Below, in pieces: positions 33,721-46,650 of a stretch of DNA of 64,000 nucleotides. The notes under the pieces are model-generated. The model was not told where the DNA came from and did not search any database. It saw only the letters and a list, made by a program, of their open reading frames with translations. The stretch spans positions 49,723,180-49,787,179 of the forward strand of contig NC_066314.1 in assembly GCF_022539315.1 (NCBI RefSeq), written 5' to 3'. Position 1 is the stretch's first letter. Each line of letters starts with the position of its first letter. This stretch comes from Serinus canaria (lineage: Eukaryota; Chordata; Aves; Passeriformes; Fringillidae). Both the position numbers and the translations under genes were made by a program.

Positions 33721-36700
33721 GCTCCGCAGCGCCGCCCGCAGAGGGCACCAGCAAGCAGGGAGCAGGCCGGGCTCAGCGAACGCTCCTGCTGCTTGCGCAC
33801 TCGAGGTGAATCCCAAACAAGCCAAGTCCTTCTCCATCGGGAAAGAGAGGTCTCAGACAAGTGGCAGGTCCGCCTGGGAGAGGGGTTTTCCAGGTCGTCT
33901 TCTGCTGGCCAGAGCCACCCTGTCAGCCCGTGTCTGTCCCAATGTTTGTTTGGTTTCTCTGCTGTGTGTGTTTGTGTGAATCCTGCGATGTTTTTCAGAT
34001 GTGCTTGTGTGTGCTTCCTCCTGGGTCGTCAGCTCTGGTCCAGGACATGAGCTTTCTCCATCAGATTCCTCTTTCTTTGGCAAGGTGTTCTGCCAGAGAC
34101 CTTTCACTCTCCTGAAGTTTGGTACTGTGATCTTTTGTTACTTTTGTGTGTGTGTGTGTTTGCTTGTTTTCCTGCTCTGGCTGACTCCAGTAACCAGTTC
34201 CTGGGGGGGTTGGTTCAGTTTTCACTCTGCCACTTTCTCGGAACAAGCAGGCAGCACCTCTCCTGATATCACCTCGGACCATGCACCTCTTTACACAGTC
34301 CTCTGGATTTGCAGCCCTGCCATTCCATGACCTTGGCTAATCTCCTTCCTTTTGCAATACTTTTAAGCACCTTTCCCAGCAGAGGGTTGCAATTAGAGAG
34401 GCAAGTATAGAGTTGCATACTTCTGTAGAGGGAGAGCAGGTTTGAGCTCCTTTAATCTAATAGGAAATGTCTCCTTCCCTTTAATATGCAGCCCTTTCTT
34501 GTATGCAATCATCTACCAGGATTGCTCCCTTCCATTTCTTTCAGCAGTTTCCCTTTCAGCTGTAGGAAGACCTGTCCCCGGTGATCAAAGGCATCCTTCT
34601 GCAGCTACAGGAGCAGAATGAGGAAACAGGATGCTGCATAAGGGATCAGAAAACCTGCTGGCTAGATCTCTGCAATTAAGAATGTCTTGAAGCAAGACTC
34701 AGGGAAATACTCAGCTAATCTTACTGCCTCAGTTTCCCTGGTTCTTAGCATGGGGGTATAATTTCATTTTCTTCCTTTGGGGAATTGCCTTGACCTCTAT
34801 ACAATTTTTCTTTCCACATTGGTTCTGTCATTACATCAACTGGCTCAGCGAGACAAGTGAGAGAAGCAAATACCAGAGTTAGAAGTGAGCTGTGCAGCTC
34901 CCTGTTTCCTTGTGTTAAAGCCTTGCTTCCCAGCTCAAGGGGTGTCTTGATTCCTTGACTGAGGAGGCAGCAGTGCCCTTCTGGTACAGTGTGGGGAGTG
35001 GAAGTGTCTCTTTACACCCTGGGGAAGGTTCAAGTGGGTTTGCTGATGCTGATAGCTTCTTTCCAACAAAGTCTGGGGCATTTGGGGTGTGCTCTGAGAA
35101 TATGGGAATGCTCTCGCTGCTGAGGAGCTGTATCTGCAGCAGGCAAAGATGAAATAAAACTGATGGGATGGAAACCCTCGTTGTAGCTGTGTCTTGGGGA
35201 CTGATAGGTTTTGTAGCTGGAAGCTGAATGTGGAGAGGACGACCTGCCAGGTTAGAGTGAGCTGCTTTGGATTTATGGGGCTGAAGTGAGCACTGAGGGC
35301 TCTGAGCCCGCAAGGGGGAGCCTCGATGGAGTCATTCACAGCAGTACTGATGAGATCAGCTCCAGACTGGAATAGATCCATCACCAATACTGTGCACTCG
35401 GTGCTCAGGAGTCGCCAGAGGCACTGGAAAACGTGAACAGATTCACCCATTCTTGCTTTACCCCTTGCCTGCAGAGTTGCAGCTGGCAGATGGAAGGGGC
35501 ATGATTAGAGAGCACAAGTACTGGGAGGACAAAAGCAGTTCAAGAGCCTGGATTTTGCTGAGATACAGTTTGGCTCTAAAGAACAGCAGGAGGGAGAAGG
35601 AGAAAAACTCCATTGCAAAGGCATTTTTCACGGGCACTCAAGCGTGATCTGAGCAGAAATTGGCAACATGAAGCTAGGCATCCTGAAGCAAATTGGGGAG
35701 CTCAGCTGCAGCAAATCCCCAAGCCTGGGTGATGAACACATCCCCGCATTGCGGCGACAGCAAAGCGTGGCTTAGTGCAGCGTATTCTGGGGATGGTTAA
35801 TGTGGCAGCCGCCCGGGAGCTCAGGGATCAGCCGTGTGCAGCATCTCTTTTCCCGCTGCTGAGTGCCCCAGTGCCAAATGCACGTGTACTCGGCTGTGCA
35901 GCTGGCTCAAGTGTGGCATGATGAGCTTGAATAGATGGGTTTTGGCCCAGGCTTGAAAATCCCCCGTGGCCAACAATCTCGTTTTGGCTGCAGCCGCCTC
36001 AGGTTCCCTAGGAAACTCCAGCGCTGGCTAAAGTCCGGGCTGTGAAGCAGCGGGAGGAGGCAGTCTGGCGGCGCCCTCCCTCCAGCCTGGCTGCTCAGTC
36101 TCTGCCACCTGGCACTACAGCCAGCTTCTGCCCCGCTGCTGGTGATGGTGAGGAGCAGCAGGGCAGAGCGATCCCAGTTCTGGGGCATGGTGGACATGGA
36201 GCTAGGGATTAAAAGAAAGCTGTGACCCAAGAGGAGGGGGAGGGAGATGCTGAGTCTGCATAACAGATTACCCAAGGGTGGACCTGGCTTTTCATAGACT
36301 CCATTCTAGCCCCTCTGGCTTCATCTGTTTTAGTGAGTGCAACAGGAGCAGGGCTGGGCCTGAGCAGTGCCTCAGAATGATGGCTTATGCCATGCAGTTG
36401 TTAGCAATCCCCTGGTTTTGAGCAGTGCCACAGTGCCCAGGCATGGCTGGGGGACAGAGCGGGCTAGAGTCTGTTCCCAACAGAGCCTTGTTGTCATGCT
36501 TTTAACCCCATAGATGGGAGCTGTGTTCTGCTCCTTGGCTTTTGGGGCCAAGGGTGAAACAGCTACACCCTGTAAGCCCAGGTTCTTCAGAAGTCAGGTT
36601 TTTGAAGTGCAGTCATTGCACTTCATGCACTGTACATTTATCCTCTAATTTTCCAGTGTTTTCCTTGTCGAAGATTGGGGAATGTCATGCAACAGGTCGT

Positions 36701-39700
36701 GGGTGAGTGTGTGGGATGGAGGTGTATGTGCCAGACTGAAACTGGGAAATGCTCTGCCTGCTGGGTATGGCTGAACTGTGGGTTGTGACTCAGTGTCCAA
36801 TACTCCATGCTATGCATCACTGGCTGCATTTGACCTTCTGTCATGTGGGGTGGATGAGATATTAGGAGAAAATGTTGCCCAAGCAAATGAGGTCAGTGTG
36901 CGGGCCTGCTCCTGGATGTAGGGATCAGACAGGCCTGGGCACACAAACACATTGAATTTGCCCCTCTGGCTCTCCTGCCTGTGGCTGGCAGAGCTGGAGA
37001 ACTTCCCAGGCACACACACCTGTGTCCTATTTCCCCTGCCACCCCAAGCCACATCAGGTCTGGGAGGTCAGCCAGGGAGCAGAACAGGGACCGAGCTCAT
37101 GTATCCCCCATTTAACATGCTGCTGACAGATGTTTCCCCCAGCCAGAAGAAGGAGCAGGTGCCTTAGACCAGGCTCTGCCTTGTCTCCACTTGGAAGGGC
37201 TTTGTTCAAGCAACTCACTGTTCCCCTCAGCTCCACAGGCTTTTCAAAGGCAGTGTCCACGTTCTGGATCTTGCTGGAACCATGTTACACTTTTGCTGTC
37301 CCTCACGTGCAGCCCAAGCCCCCGCATCCTGGAGGCGGGGTGATGCTCCTAGCAGTGGCTATTCCTCTTTCCACAGAGGTTGTTCCTCCTCAAACAGAGC
37401 AACTTTGCATCTGGAGTAGCCTGGTTCCCAGCAGTGGTGCTCCGGCTGAATTTCAGGAGGGTGGTGTGTGCTGGGATTTGGTAGGGTTAAAAGCTGTGGT
37501 GTCATGGCATGGTTCAAGAGTGGGCTACGACACTTCTTCTTCTGACTGCTGTGCTTCTCCTGCTGGTGTCCAGAGCTAGTGCGAGGCACTCTTCAGCTCA
37601 TCCTGAGCCAGCTCTCAGGGAAGCCCTGTCTCTGACAGAGATGTTCAGGAAAGATTCCCACCCCTTTCCTACTGAGGCCAAGTGAATAATAAAGATGTTC
37701 CTCAGGGATGGTGTTGTAAGCAGTGCTACGTGCATGTTCAGGACCAGAAAGCAGGTCTCCACTAGCTTTTCCCTGCTGTGTGGATGTGTGTCCCATCCTG
37801 ACAGAAGAGATAAGATATCTGCTGCAGATGGGAACTTGTCTGGCAGTGTAGCCACCTGATCTCACATTGTGCTTATCAGATCTCCCAGCTTGGGAAGTCT
37901 GTTTGAGTCTGTTTGTTGGAAATGTGTTTGAGGCTATTCAGCCTGGGATATGATAAGATTAGTCTGGGGTGAGTCGCATTGGAGGCATTTAGTTTCAAAT
38001 ACTCTTTTCCTCTCTCTGCTGCAAGCATCCACCATCCAGGAATCTGACTGCAATTAGAGCCTGGTGTTTGTTTTGCTGCTGGGGTCTCTCCAGGAGGGAG
38101 CAGCACAAAGAAACTTGGGGGCAGCTAGACAGACACAGCCAGGTTCTGGCCCTTGCATGTTGCCAGTGGTGAGGAAAAAAGGACAGCAGGAAAAGCACAA
38201 ACTGGAAGGAAGGGAAAGAGAGCCAGAGAGAACAAAGAGCTTGGCATGACTGCTGGGAATGCAAAATAAACATCCACTGTGCTCAAGTGAGAACTTATGT
38301 ACTACTGGCTGCATGGGTCAGAAACAAGAGTAGAGGCTCATGGGTGCAGTCCAGAGAAGGGACACAATGCCTATGTGGGACAGGGTGTCCCTTAATGCCC
38401 AGTGTAGTGCTGGAAAGGGAGACTAGGTGTCCCACCAATGCAAAGCAGTCACTGCCCTGCTCCCTGGAGTATCTTGAGGAGATGAAATATCTCAGGGCAG
38501 TGCTGTGGCCCAGCTCTTTCCCTGTGTCTCACTCTGAAGGTCCATAGGTATTTCTGGTGCCCTTCCCTCTGGAAAGTGGGAGAAGAGGAATATGGAGAAT
38601 ATTTGTGTGGGCCTGATCTTTTCTTAGATCTCCTTCAGATGCCTGCAGCTCCTTCTTTAGATGCCCATTTCCTGCACTGAGTCAGTCATTTGGGGATTTG
38701 GACTCCCTTTTTTTTGGCAGCTTTTCTTTCCCTTATTCATCTGGTTTGGTTTTTACTGTTTCATTTTGCAGTGCCATCAAAGGGAGTTTGTTCAAGCTGA
38801 TTTTGCAGCAATAGATAGTTTTGACTTGACAGCCCCTTCCTTTGCAGACCTCAGTCATGGCCTTAGGTCCAGGGTGGGTTGCCCCTTCAGATGCTCTCAA
38901 AGCTGCTGTGTGGTCAGGTGGCTTGCTGCTTCCCAGTGGAGATGAAGGATACTTGGCTTTAGTGATGTCAGCTTGGGAGAACAGACTTTTTTTTTTGCTC
39001 CCCTTCTTTCCAGCCTATGAGCTGTTAATTCTTGTGGCTTTTCAAAACTTGCTATTTCTCCCTTAGCATTTCTTTCTCTCTCTCTTTTTTTTTTTTTTCC
39101 AGTGGATGAGCCACCATTGGCATTGTGCCTCGTGCGTGTGACTCAGATGGATTCTGCTTGTCTGAAAGATTCCTGCAAGTCCTCAAGAGTTGTCCAACCT
39201 GCCTGGGCTCAGCTCAGGAAGCTGTGAGAATCACTCTGAAAGGGAGTCCTGCAGCCTCGTTGTCCCTGCGTGGGATGGAGACTCGGCAGGCACTCTCACT
39301 TCATGCCCTGGCTGTGCTGTGGGGCTGAATCCAGGATGGCTGCTCTGTGGAGGGAGGTCCCCAAGGACCTTTTGTATAATGGTGCAATGCTGCAATTCCT
39401 TTTTGCTTATTCTAGTTCCAGCCAGCTGGTCTCATGCTGTCTCTGTTGTGGGAAATTGTCCCCTTGAACTCAATGAAATTGGGCTTGGGGCATCTTGGAA
39501 GTGCCATGGCTTCCACTGCAGGAAGACTTCTGTTCTTTGAATGCCTCTGGTTTTCAGACTTAATTGGACCCACCCAGAGGCTGGCTTTTTCCAGAGACAC
39601 TGAATGCCTCAGTACCTCCTGCTGATAGTAGATGGTGTGATGAGAGATCAGCATCTTTGACACTCCAGTGGTATCAGCTAGGAAACACAGCTTCCTTTTA

Positions 39701-42060
39701 GCTTTTTGCACAGGTTTGCAAAATGATTTGATTTTATTTGATTTGATTTTGTGGCCATGAAAACTTTAAGATGAGAATCCAAACAGGAGGAGTTGATTTT
39801 GGATGTGAACTTGGGTGTCTGTGCCTCAGTTTCCTCTTGTGAGGGAGCTGCCATCTTCTTTGCTCAATGGTAAGATAAAACTGTTGTAGATGATAATCTT
39901 TTGGTGGAAGATGCAAGTGGACCATAAGACCTCATGAAGCTGATCCTTTGTGGAGTGCTCTTTGGAAGATCCTTTTCCCATTAAGCTAATAATATCCAAA
40001 AGGTGTGGGTAAAACTGCGTGATCCCAAAAGTCCCAGAGAGAGAGAAGCTGTGAGCTTTCTATACATCTTCTATTTTCCAGTAGGGAAGCTCTCAACACA
40101 AGTGAATGATTATCTCCAGGTGTGTTTTTGAAAGCCTTTCCCACAACCCACATTCCTGGCATGGACCTACGAGTGAAAGAATTGGAGAAATGAAGTCTGG
40201 AAATGGAACTGGATGGCATGCCATCAGTCCTCTGACCTCCCTTCTCCACCCTCTGCCAGTTCAGTTCATTCTCCTGCCCCTCAGCCAAGCTGGAGACCCA
40301 GAAGACATGACTCATCTGGCTGCCTGAGTTGATAAAAACGACCCCTTATCAACCAACTTCCTTGCAAATGAACCACCTTTCTCCTGTGCACAGCTCAGAC
40401 CACACAGAAATGTTTCTACAGATTTCAGAGCTGCCTGAGACAGACATTCCTTGCAAAAGTTCAAGGACATAACTTGGAAACCATCCATCAGAGCACATTT
40501 GAGCTCCCCCATGGAGATGGGAGACGCCAGCCACCGTGGCACCACCGCCCTTCATACAGAGGAAGGAGAGAGATGGAGTTGGAGGCTGTACTTGTTCCCT
40601 GTGCTCTTGATCTGCTTCACTCCTTGATGCAGTTCCCTTCCTCACTGCCCCTTGCCCTGAAGAAAGGTGTGGGGTTTCCCCCATATTTTAGTTCTTCAGC
40701 TGTCTGTCCTTCCTTCTTTTCCCCCACTTCCTAAGGAAGAGAAATTGCACCCTACAGCTGAAGAGGGGTGATGTTCGTGGAGAGCCTGCTGGATGTTGAT
40801 GGCCTCTAATGTCTTGCCCTCTGGTTTAGATCATGGACACTACTTCTGTAGTTTCCACAGGTGCGCTGGATGATGCTGTGAGGGAGCTGAGGCAGGAGGA
40901 GTGGCAGGGGATTAACCTCTAGTCCTTTGTTCCTTCCCATTTTACCTGATCTGAATGTGGAGACCAGTGCTTTCTCTAAAGGAGCCCTCCCACTCTGAGT
41001 AACATCTTAGGCAGGAGCTTGGTGCTCCCAGGCACTTTTTTCTTGTGCTCATCCTTGCTTTGGCTTCTCCTGCATCTCCTGAACAGTTCTCTCCTGTAAA
41101 CACCCTTCAGATCCACAGACCTGCTTACCCAGTTTCTTGCTTACCTCAGTGTTTGGCTGAGGTAAGTACACTTTGTTCTTTCGGTCCTCCTCCGTTAGGA
41201 AGCTGGCTGACTTTCAGAGCTCAGGGATCGGTTGGGTGTGGGTTGCAGCACTCTCTGCTGAGAGACCAACCAACACCTCTGGACTAAAGGGGAAACTAGT
41301 CCTATTCAGGAATTTCTGTACTGGCAGGTGGTGGGCTGAGCATCTCCATTAGGAGGGGGTGGAAGCTTCTGCTCAGTCGTATCCTGAGCCCTGGCCTCTG
41401 AAAATCCACCCCACAGCTCTCTAAGGTAGGGTCATTCCTGCCTAGGCTTAATGAAGAGAGGAAATCAAAGCAGAAACAGGCCTTAATCACAACTGCCATG
41501 AGGAACCACAACCCGGGCCCAGATGAGGTCAGAGAACACAGTTTAAATCAGGTCACTGCTTGAGATTTATTGTGTGGAGTTTTTCTTTTTTCTTTATGCC
41601 TGCACTGAAATCTTTCCCCAGAGGCTATTCAAGGAAATAAATAGCCAGTGGAAAGGGACAATAGCTTGCTGTGGAGTACAAATTATATGAAGCAGTAGGA
41701 AATAATAGCAGAGTAAGCAGCTGCTACTCCGAGAAAGAATGCATGGTTGATGTCTCCAGCTCCCTTTGCCTTGGGCAGACACTGATGCCTGGTCCAAGGC
41801 ACAGGCTCCCTCAGTGCCTGGAGTGCAATACGGGACAGGTACCTTATCTGTGCTGCAGTGCCATTCTCCAGTGCCACTTCTTTGGTGCCTAGTTAGCGCC
41901 AAGTCTTTCATGAGGGTGCTAAAGGGATCTCTGCCCTCTTCTTGCAGAGCTTGAGTTGATGTGGGGACAATGGCACATGCATCCACACACCCAGCATGGC
42001 TGCATTGCCTTCCTCTATCTTCCTGATGCCTCTGGATTGAGCATTATCTCTGGTGGTGAC
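33721..42060. other. Large non-coding interval, no gene recognised
   Basis: No open frame with conserved motifs or credible multi-exon structure was found on either strand. Small simple repeats are present: GT runs near 34145-34160, a pyrimidine tract with a 14-T run at 39069-39100, and TTTGA-type repeats near 39725-39750. A consensus splice donor (GAG|GTAAGT) at about 41160 on the plus strand has no partner I can identify. The interval may hold regulatory elements for LGALS2 or GGA1, but nothing in the sequence shows it. Confidence 0.5.
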
Positions 42061-42245
42061 CTATGTCAGTCCTGCAGGGGACTGTTCATAGCTCACATTG
42101 TCTACAGAGAATGTGTTGGCTGCCCTCTCCTCTGAGCCCCTTGTAGCCCTTCCTCAGAATGCTGTTGAGATAGAGAGATGGTGGGGATGATTTTGGCATG
42201 TTGGTGTGGATCCTGGGGGTTGTCTCTGCCACAGAAGGCCCTGAG
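42061..42245 (+). repeat. Diverged direct repeat, copy A
   Basis: About 185 bp resembles 47756-47940 in the same orientation. Shared anchors in order are 'tatgtca.tcctgca', 'atgtgttggctg.cctctcct', 'agcccttcctc.ga', and 'gccaca.aagg'. Identity by eye is roughly 70-75%. It is either an old local duplication or two copies of an unclassified repeat. Confidence 0.6.
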
Positions 42246-43670
42246 AATCCTCTAAACGCTGAGTCTACCTTGGCTGGGGAGCGGGGAAGTCTGTGGTTTT
42301 CCTCAGGGCTTCACACCTAGCTGGCTTATCTCCTGCCCAAAAAAGAAAACAAAATAAATACTACTGCCAGCAAGGATGCTGCCGAGGATCTTGGCAGCCT
42401 GCTGGGGAGGATGGCATTCAGCCTGTTCTCAACAGCTGTGTGGGTGCCCTGTGGTTGAGGTGGCAGCTCTAGGCTATGGTACAGCAGGTACTGCTGTCTG
42501 GAGGCACCCCAAGGGTCCTGAGACCCCGTTGGTGCTCCTGGTGGCCTGAGATCACCTCAGGACTAGCAGGAAGGCTGGGAAAGATTGTTGATCACAAAAT
42601 CTAGAGATGTGGGACCTCTGCAATAGAGCTACTGCATTTTATGGGGAAAGCACTCTGCAGAGGAACTGCCCTACCATCCTCCTGGCTGAAAGTCAACATG
42701 CTTGCATTAGGCTCTTCCCTTCTTAAAATATATTTGGGGTTATTTTTTTTTCCATGCAAAATTGCAGGCTTGCCTGCTCCCTGCTGGAAGCTCGCCCTGC
42801 CCTTGGGCCTCATGTGGCCCCCAACCTCACACCAAGTCACTGCCTTCTGGGTCTTTGCTGCCCTCTGGGAATGCAGCAAATGCTCCTCTGGTCACAGTGA
42901 TGTGAACATGGGTGTCCCGTACCAGTACAAGCCAACTGCCCTCTGGCCTGGGTAAAAATCTAGGGGGCCCTGGAGAGGTGCTCCCAATCAGGTATCCTAT
43001 TATAGGATCATCTCTCTGGGGAGTGAAGGGTTCCTGGATCCTTTGCACCAGTGGCTGCCAGTTTCCACAGCTATTGTTTATGTTTTCCTTACTGCACAGA
43101 TCCTCCGCCTCTTTTGCAGATGCTCTTTAGCCGGATTTCCTCTTTCTTTGGGATTTACATTCCCATGCTATCATTGTTTCCCCAGGCTTTCTGCTTTGCA
43201 GTGTCAGCAGGGAAGTATCAACCTGCCCCTGTCACCCTCCTTTCATCATCCCAATAACCTTCACCAAAATTCTACAACTGCAGTGGAGAATTTTGACTTT
43301 TCTGGGGTCCCTAAGTCTCATCCCCTTCTGATGTGGGGAGCACATACCCCTGCACAAGGGAGACCATCTGCACAGAGCTGGTGTCTGACCATATGGAGGC
43401 TCAGCTCTGCAGACGAAGGAAGTCACCAGTGCTGGCAGAGTTGCTGCCTGGCTTCCCACTATTGTTCCCAATGGCAAATAAAAGGGGGGTGAACGCCCCT
43501 GCTGAGCATTGTAAGAGGGGGTAAATGTTATCTTGATAAAATCTCGTGGCCCCTCTCTGAGCAGCTCATGCCTCTTTCCTGCTCGTCTCCCTCTCTGCAT
43601 ATTGTCGCATCCCTGGTACTTGTGGCTCTGCACTCAACTCTCTGTACAGAGAGTTTTACTCATCCCTCAG
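42246..43670. other. Non-coding spacer, nothing recognised
   Basis: No coding exon, RNA gene or known repeat was identified between the diverged repeat and the CR1 tail. Confidence 0.5.
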
Positions 43671-44190
43671 ACAGAGCAACAGAATGGGTCAGGTTGGAAG
43701 GGCCCACGGGGACTCATCTCCTCCTTGCCCAGCCTCCCTGCTCTAGCAGGATCATCTCAGAGCACGTTGCGCAGGATTGCATACTGAGGGTTCTGGAATA
43801 TCTTCAGTGAGGGAGACTCCACAACCTCTCTGGGCAGTCTGTTCCACTGTGCAGTCACCTACCCTTCCTCACATTCAGGTGGAACTTCCTTCCTGTGAAT
43901 CAGTTTCTGCCTGTTGCCTCTTGTCTTATTGCTTGGCACCACTGAGAAGAGTCTGGCTCCATCCTTCTCACACCCTTCTTCAGATGCTGATAGACATTGG
44001 TGAAGTCCCTTCTCAGATGTCTCTTTTCAAGGCTGAACAGGCCCAGCTCCTCCAGCCTTTCCTCATAAGAGAGATTCCCCATTCCCTTCATTATCTCTGG
44101 GGCTCTCTGCTGGACCCGCTCCAGGAGCTCCATGGCTCCCCTGTACTGCTGAGGAGCCCAGAACTGGACACAGTAGGAGACACACACTGC
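43671..44190 (-). mobile_element. CR1 LINE 3' region with the C-terminal end of ORF2
   Basis: The plus strand is the reverse complement of a CR1 3' end, starting with the near-terminal 'cagaatgggtcaggttggaa' at 43680. On the minus strand, an open stretch at about 44187-43900 encodes the typical CR1 ORF2 C-terminal signature (MELLERVQQRA, LSYEERLEELGLFSLEKRHLRRD). It is truncated at the 5' side and not functional. Confidence 0.9.
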
Positions 44191-44374
44191 TCTCCCTCTC
44201 AGGCAGCTGTAAGGAAAGGGTTAGTAATTTGCAGTATATGCCTTGAACAAGGGCTTGGTGGTGAACTTGTTGCAGAAAAAAGTCACGAGTGCCTATGCAC
44301 AACCCATGAAGGAAGCAAGGTTTCAGTTTTGGTTCTGTTCAATTGAACCAAAACTGTTCAGGTCAAAGCTCAGC

Positions 44375-44884
44375 TGTGGTGTGTTGGTTAAGAAGTGAAC
44401 TACTGTGCAAGTACTAGAGGTGGGGTCACAAATAGGACACTTGTTTTTTTGAGGTACTTGTCTCACAGTGCCCCCAGAACAGACCCCCGGTGACCGCCGA
44501 ATTAAGATCTGAGTGTGCGCAATGGCAGAACCATGCCTGCTCCTGCCTCACATGCTAATGTGGAACTGAAAGTCACTTCTACCTCTGCTTTTTACCCAAA
44601 TAAGGGACTGCATAAGAATTATTGAGGAACGAAAGTGAACTGGATGAGACCTCACCATCAAGAAGCCCAAGGCACAGAAGGACCAACGGGAGGCTGCTAG
44701 ATCCATGGAGGTGACCACCTTCTACTTGCCCTATCTCGCTTCTTCTCCCCCTCTCTATTTCTTTCTCCCTTTCTCTTTTCCATTTAAGTTTAATTTTGTA
44801 AAATAAAGCCAGCATTGTTGAACTGGCATTTAGTCTCCTTTCCACCTTAATTTGGGCAGATGAGTTCAACAGTGAATCGTAACA
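44375..44884 (+). mobile_element. Putative LTR of a decayed endogenous retrovirus
   Basis: A block of about 510 bp begins TGTGGTGTGTTGG and ends CGTAACA. It has an AATAAA at about 44802 on the plus strand within a pyrimidine-rich then A/T-rich 3' part, as in avian LTRs. It is followed by a TTGGCATCACC stretch placed where a primer-binding site would be. The opposite LTR and a target duplication were not found, so the limits are provisional. Confidence 0.45.
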
Positions 44885-46650
44885 TTTTAATTGGCATCAC
44901 CATTTTCTGGCCCAAAGTGCCATTCATCAGTTCTGAACTTTGACTGTTCTTCCCGCCTGCTGGGAGGTTGGCCAAGCCTTTACTGTTACTTTTACTGTCC
45001 CTCTGTGGATGACAGCTTTCTCCTGCCTGGTGTGACCAGGTTGTCTCCCTGTGAGGGAGACCGAAAGAAAAATGGTTTTTAAGGGTGACCACTGTAAAGC
45101 TAAAGTTTTACTGTCTCCTGGAGAAGTTTGGTAGTTGCCTCTCTCCTCTAGGGTTGGAATGGGTATAAACTAATTGTGATAATGTACAGGCAATAGCTGA
45201 CCACATTACTAGTTTGCAGGTTGAATGAAAAATGGGATGAGGAAAGGTAAGTTGCCCTTTAAAGGTAAGAAGGTAAGTTATTTGTGCAGTTTTGGGAGGT
45301 TGTTTACCTTGCGTGCAAAAATCAAAAGCTTCCTGCCACCTGGAAAGGGTTGCAGATGTAAAATTTATGAGTTTGAAGTCAGAAAATGAGGTTCTTAGAA
45401 CAGCATTGTTTTTTGAGAAAGAGGCACAGGAGAAATTGTAAAAACTAATGGATATTCTTTTAAATAAAAATGAGCGATGAGAAAAACTACTGTCTGCAGC
45501 TGAAATATGAGAAAAACAGATGCAGAAAAATCTAGGTAAATTACTTGATAAAATCCTGCATGAATCATCCTCTTATTCAGTCCAGCACATCTATAGGGTG
45601 GTATATTGTGATGATCTTGAAACATGGGATGGGGACATTTGGTACAGTGATGATGATTTAGAGGCAGACTCTCACCCTATCCCAAAAGCAGAAAAGTTCA
45701 GCCTTTAATTGAAACTGAAACTGTGGATGAGGGGTGTGGAGAAACCCACACTACTGTTCCCTGCAGAGTAAGATACATTGCTGGAAGAACATTCTAGATG
45801 TTCAGGGGAATACGAAACTGAATACAAGTTTCCCTTATGGGCCGAGATCAGATCTTGCTGAGTGAGGAAGATTCTGGTGACATAGAGTATTTTTAACTAC
45901 TACCCCAGGTGACCATAACTACTCATTGACTGCCTGAGCTGCCTGCTGGGCTGGGGTCAGAGACCCAGAGGACACAGGAAAGCCTGCTGCTGCTTAAAAC
46001 GACAGGATTCTCAGATCTGGCAGCCTCTGTGCAAGAGGCAGTGTGTATTTAAGCAATGTATGAAAGCAATATCAATTAAGGTGGCTCCTGTCAGTCCAGC
46101 CCTATTGACTTCTCCCCTTTGTGGCCTTCCAGATAGGCTGAAAATGTTTGTATCAAATGCCCAAATTCACATACAAATGGATGGCACCAGGAATATTACT
46201 GCAGCAGTGGCACAACCACTAATAGCCCAAATTCACATACCTACCTGGTATGAATTCTCCCAGGAAATATGGAATTATGAGTGCCATATGGGATGGGTTG
46301 GAGCAACCTCTGGGAAGCCATCTGAACCCCCCTGGTGGGTCTGTCGAATTTATACCAGCACAGCAAAGCCAAAGACTAAACCAGACTAAACCAAGACTTC
46401 ATTCAATTAACAGTACCCGCTGCTGCAGGTATTGATAGGGTGGTGACAGAGCTAAAGTTTTCTGTGTTACCCTTGGGAAGTGAAAGATAGTTCTGGAAAA
46501 ATCCATCAAATTATAGTCAGATGGATAATGCATTGCTGTTAACCCATCTGCACTGGTCAGACAGAAATGGAGCGATTCCATTTTATGGTTTTTCCAGGTT
46601 ATAGGTATCCTCCATATTAGAAACTGCACCTAGAGCTGAGGGTTCTCTCC
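44885..46650 (+). mobile_element. Putative internal remnant of the same retrovirus
   Basis: Downstream of the candidate LTR the sequence is A-rich and carries short, interrupted plus-strand frames. One at about 45520-45708 is rich in acidic and Trp/Tyr residues, as in gag-like leaders; another at 46060-46389 encodes 109 residues without a motif I can name. Frames are broken by stops and no pol motif was identified, so most of a provirus is missing. The right limit is uncertain. Confidence 0.35.

Noticed and set aside
41140..41170. Consensus donor GAG|GTAAGT as part of a hidden plus-strand gene
   Set aside because: No start codon, matching acceptor or coding potential nearby could be tied to it. 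It could be chance or a non-coding exon.
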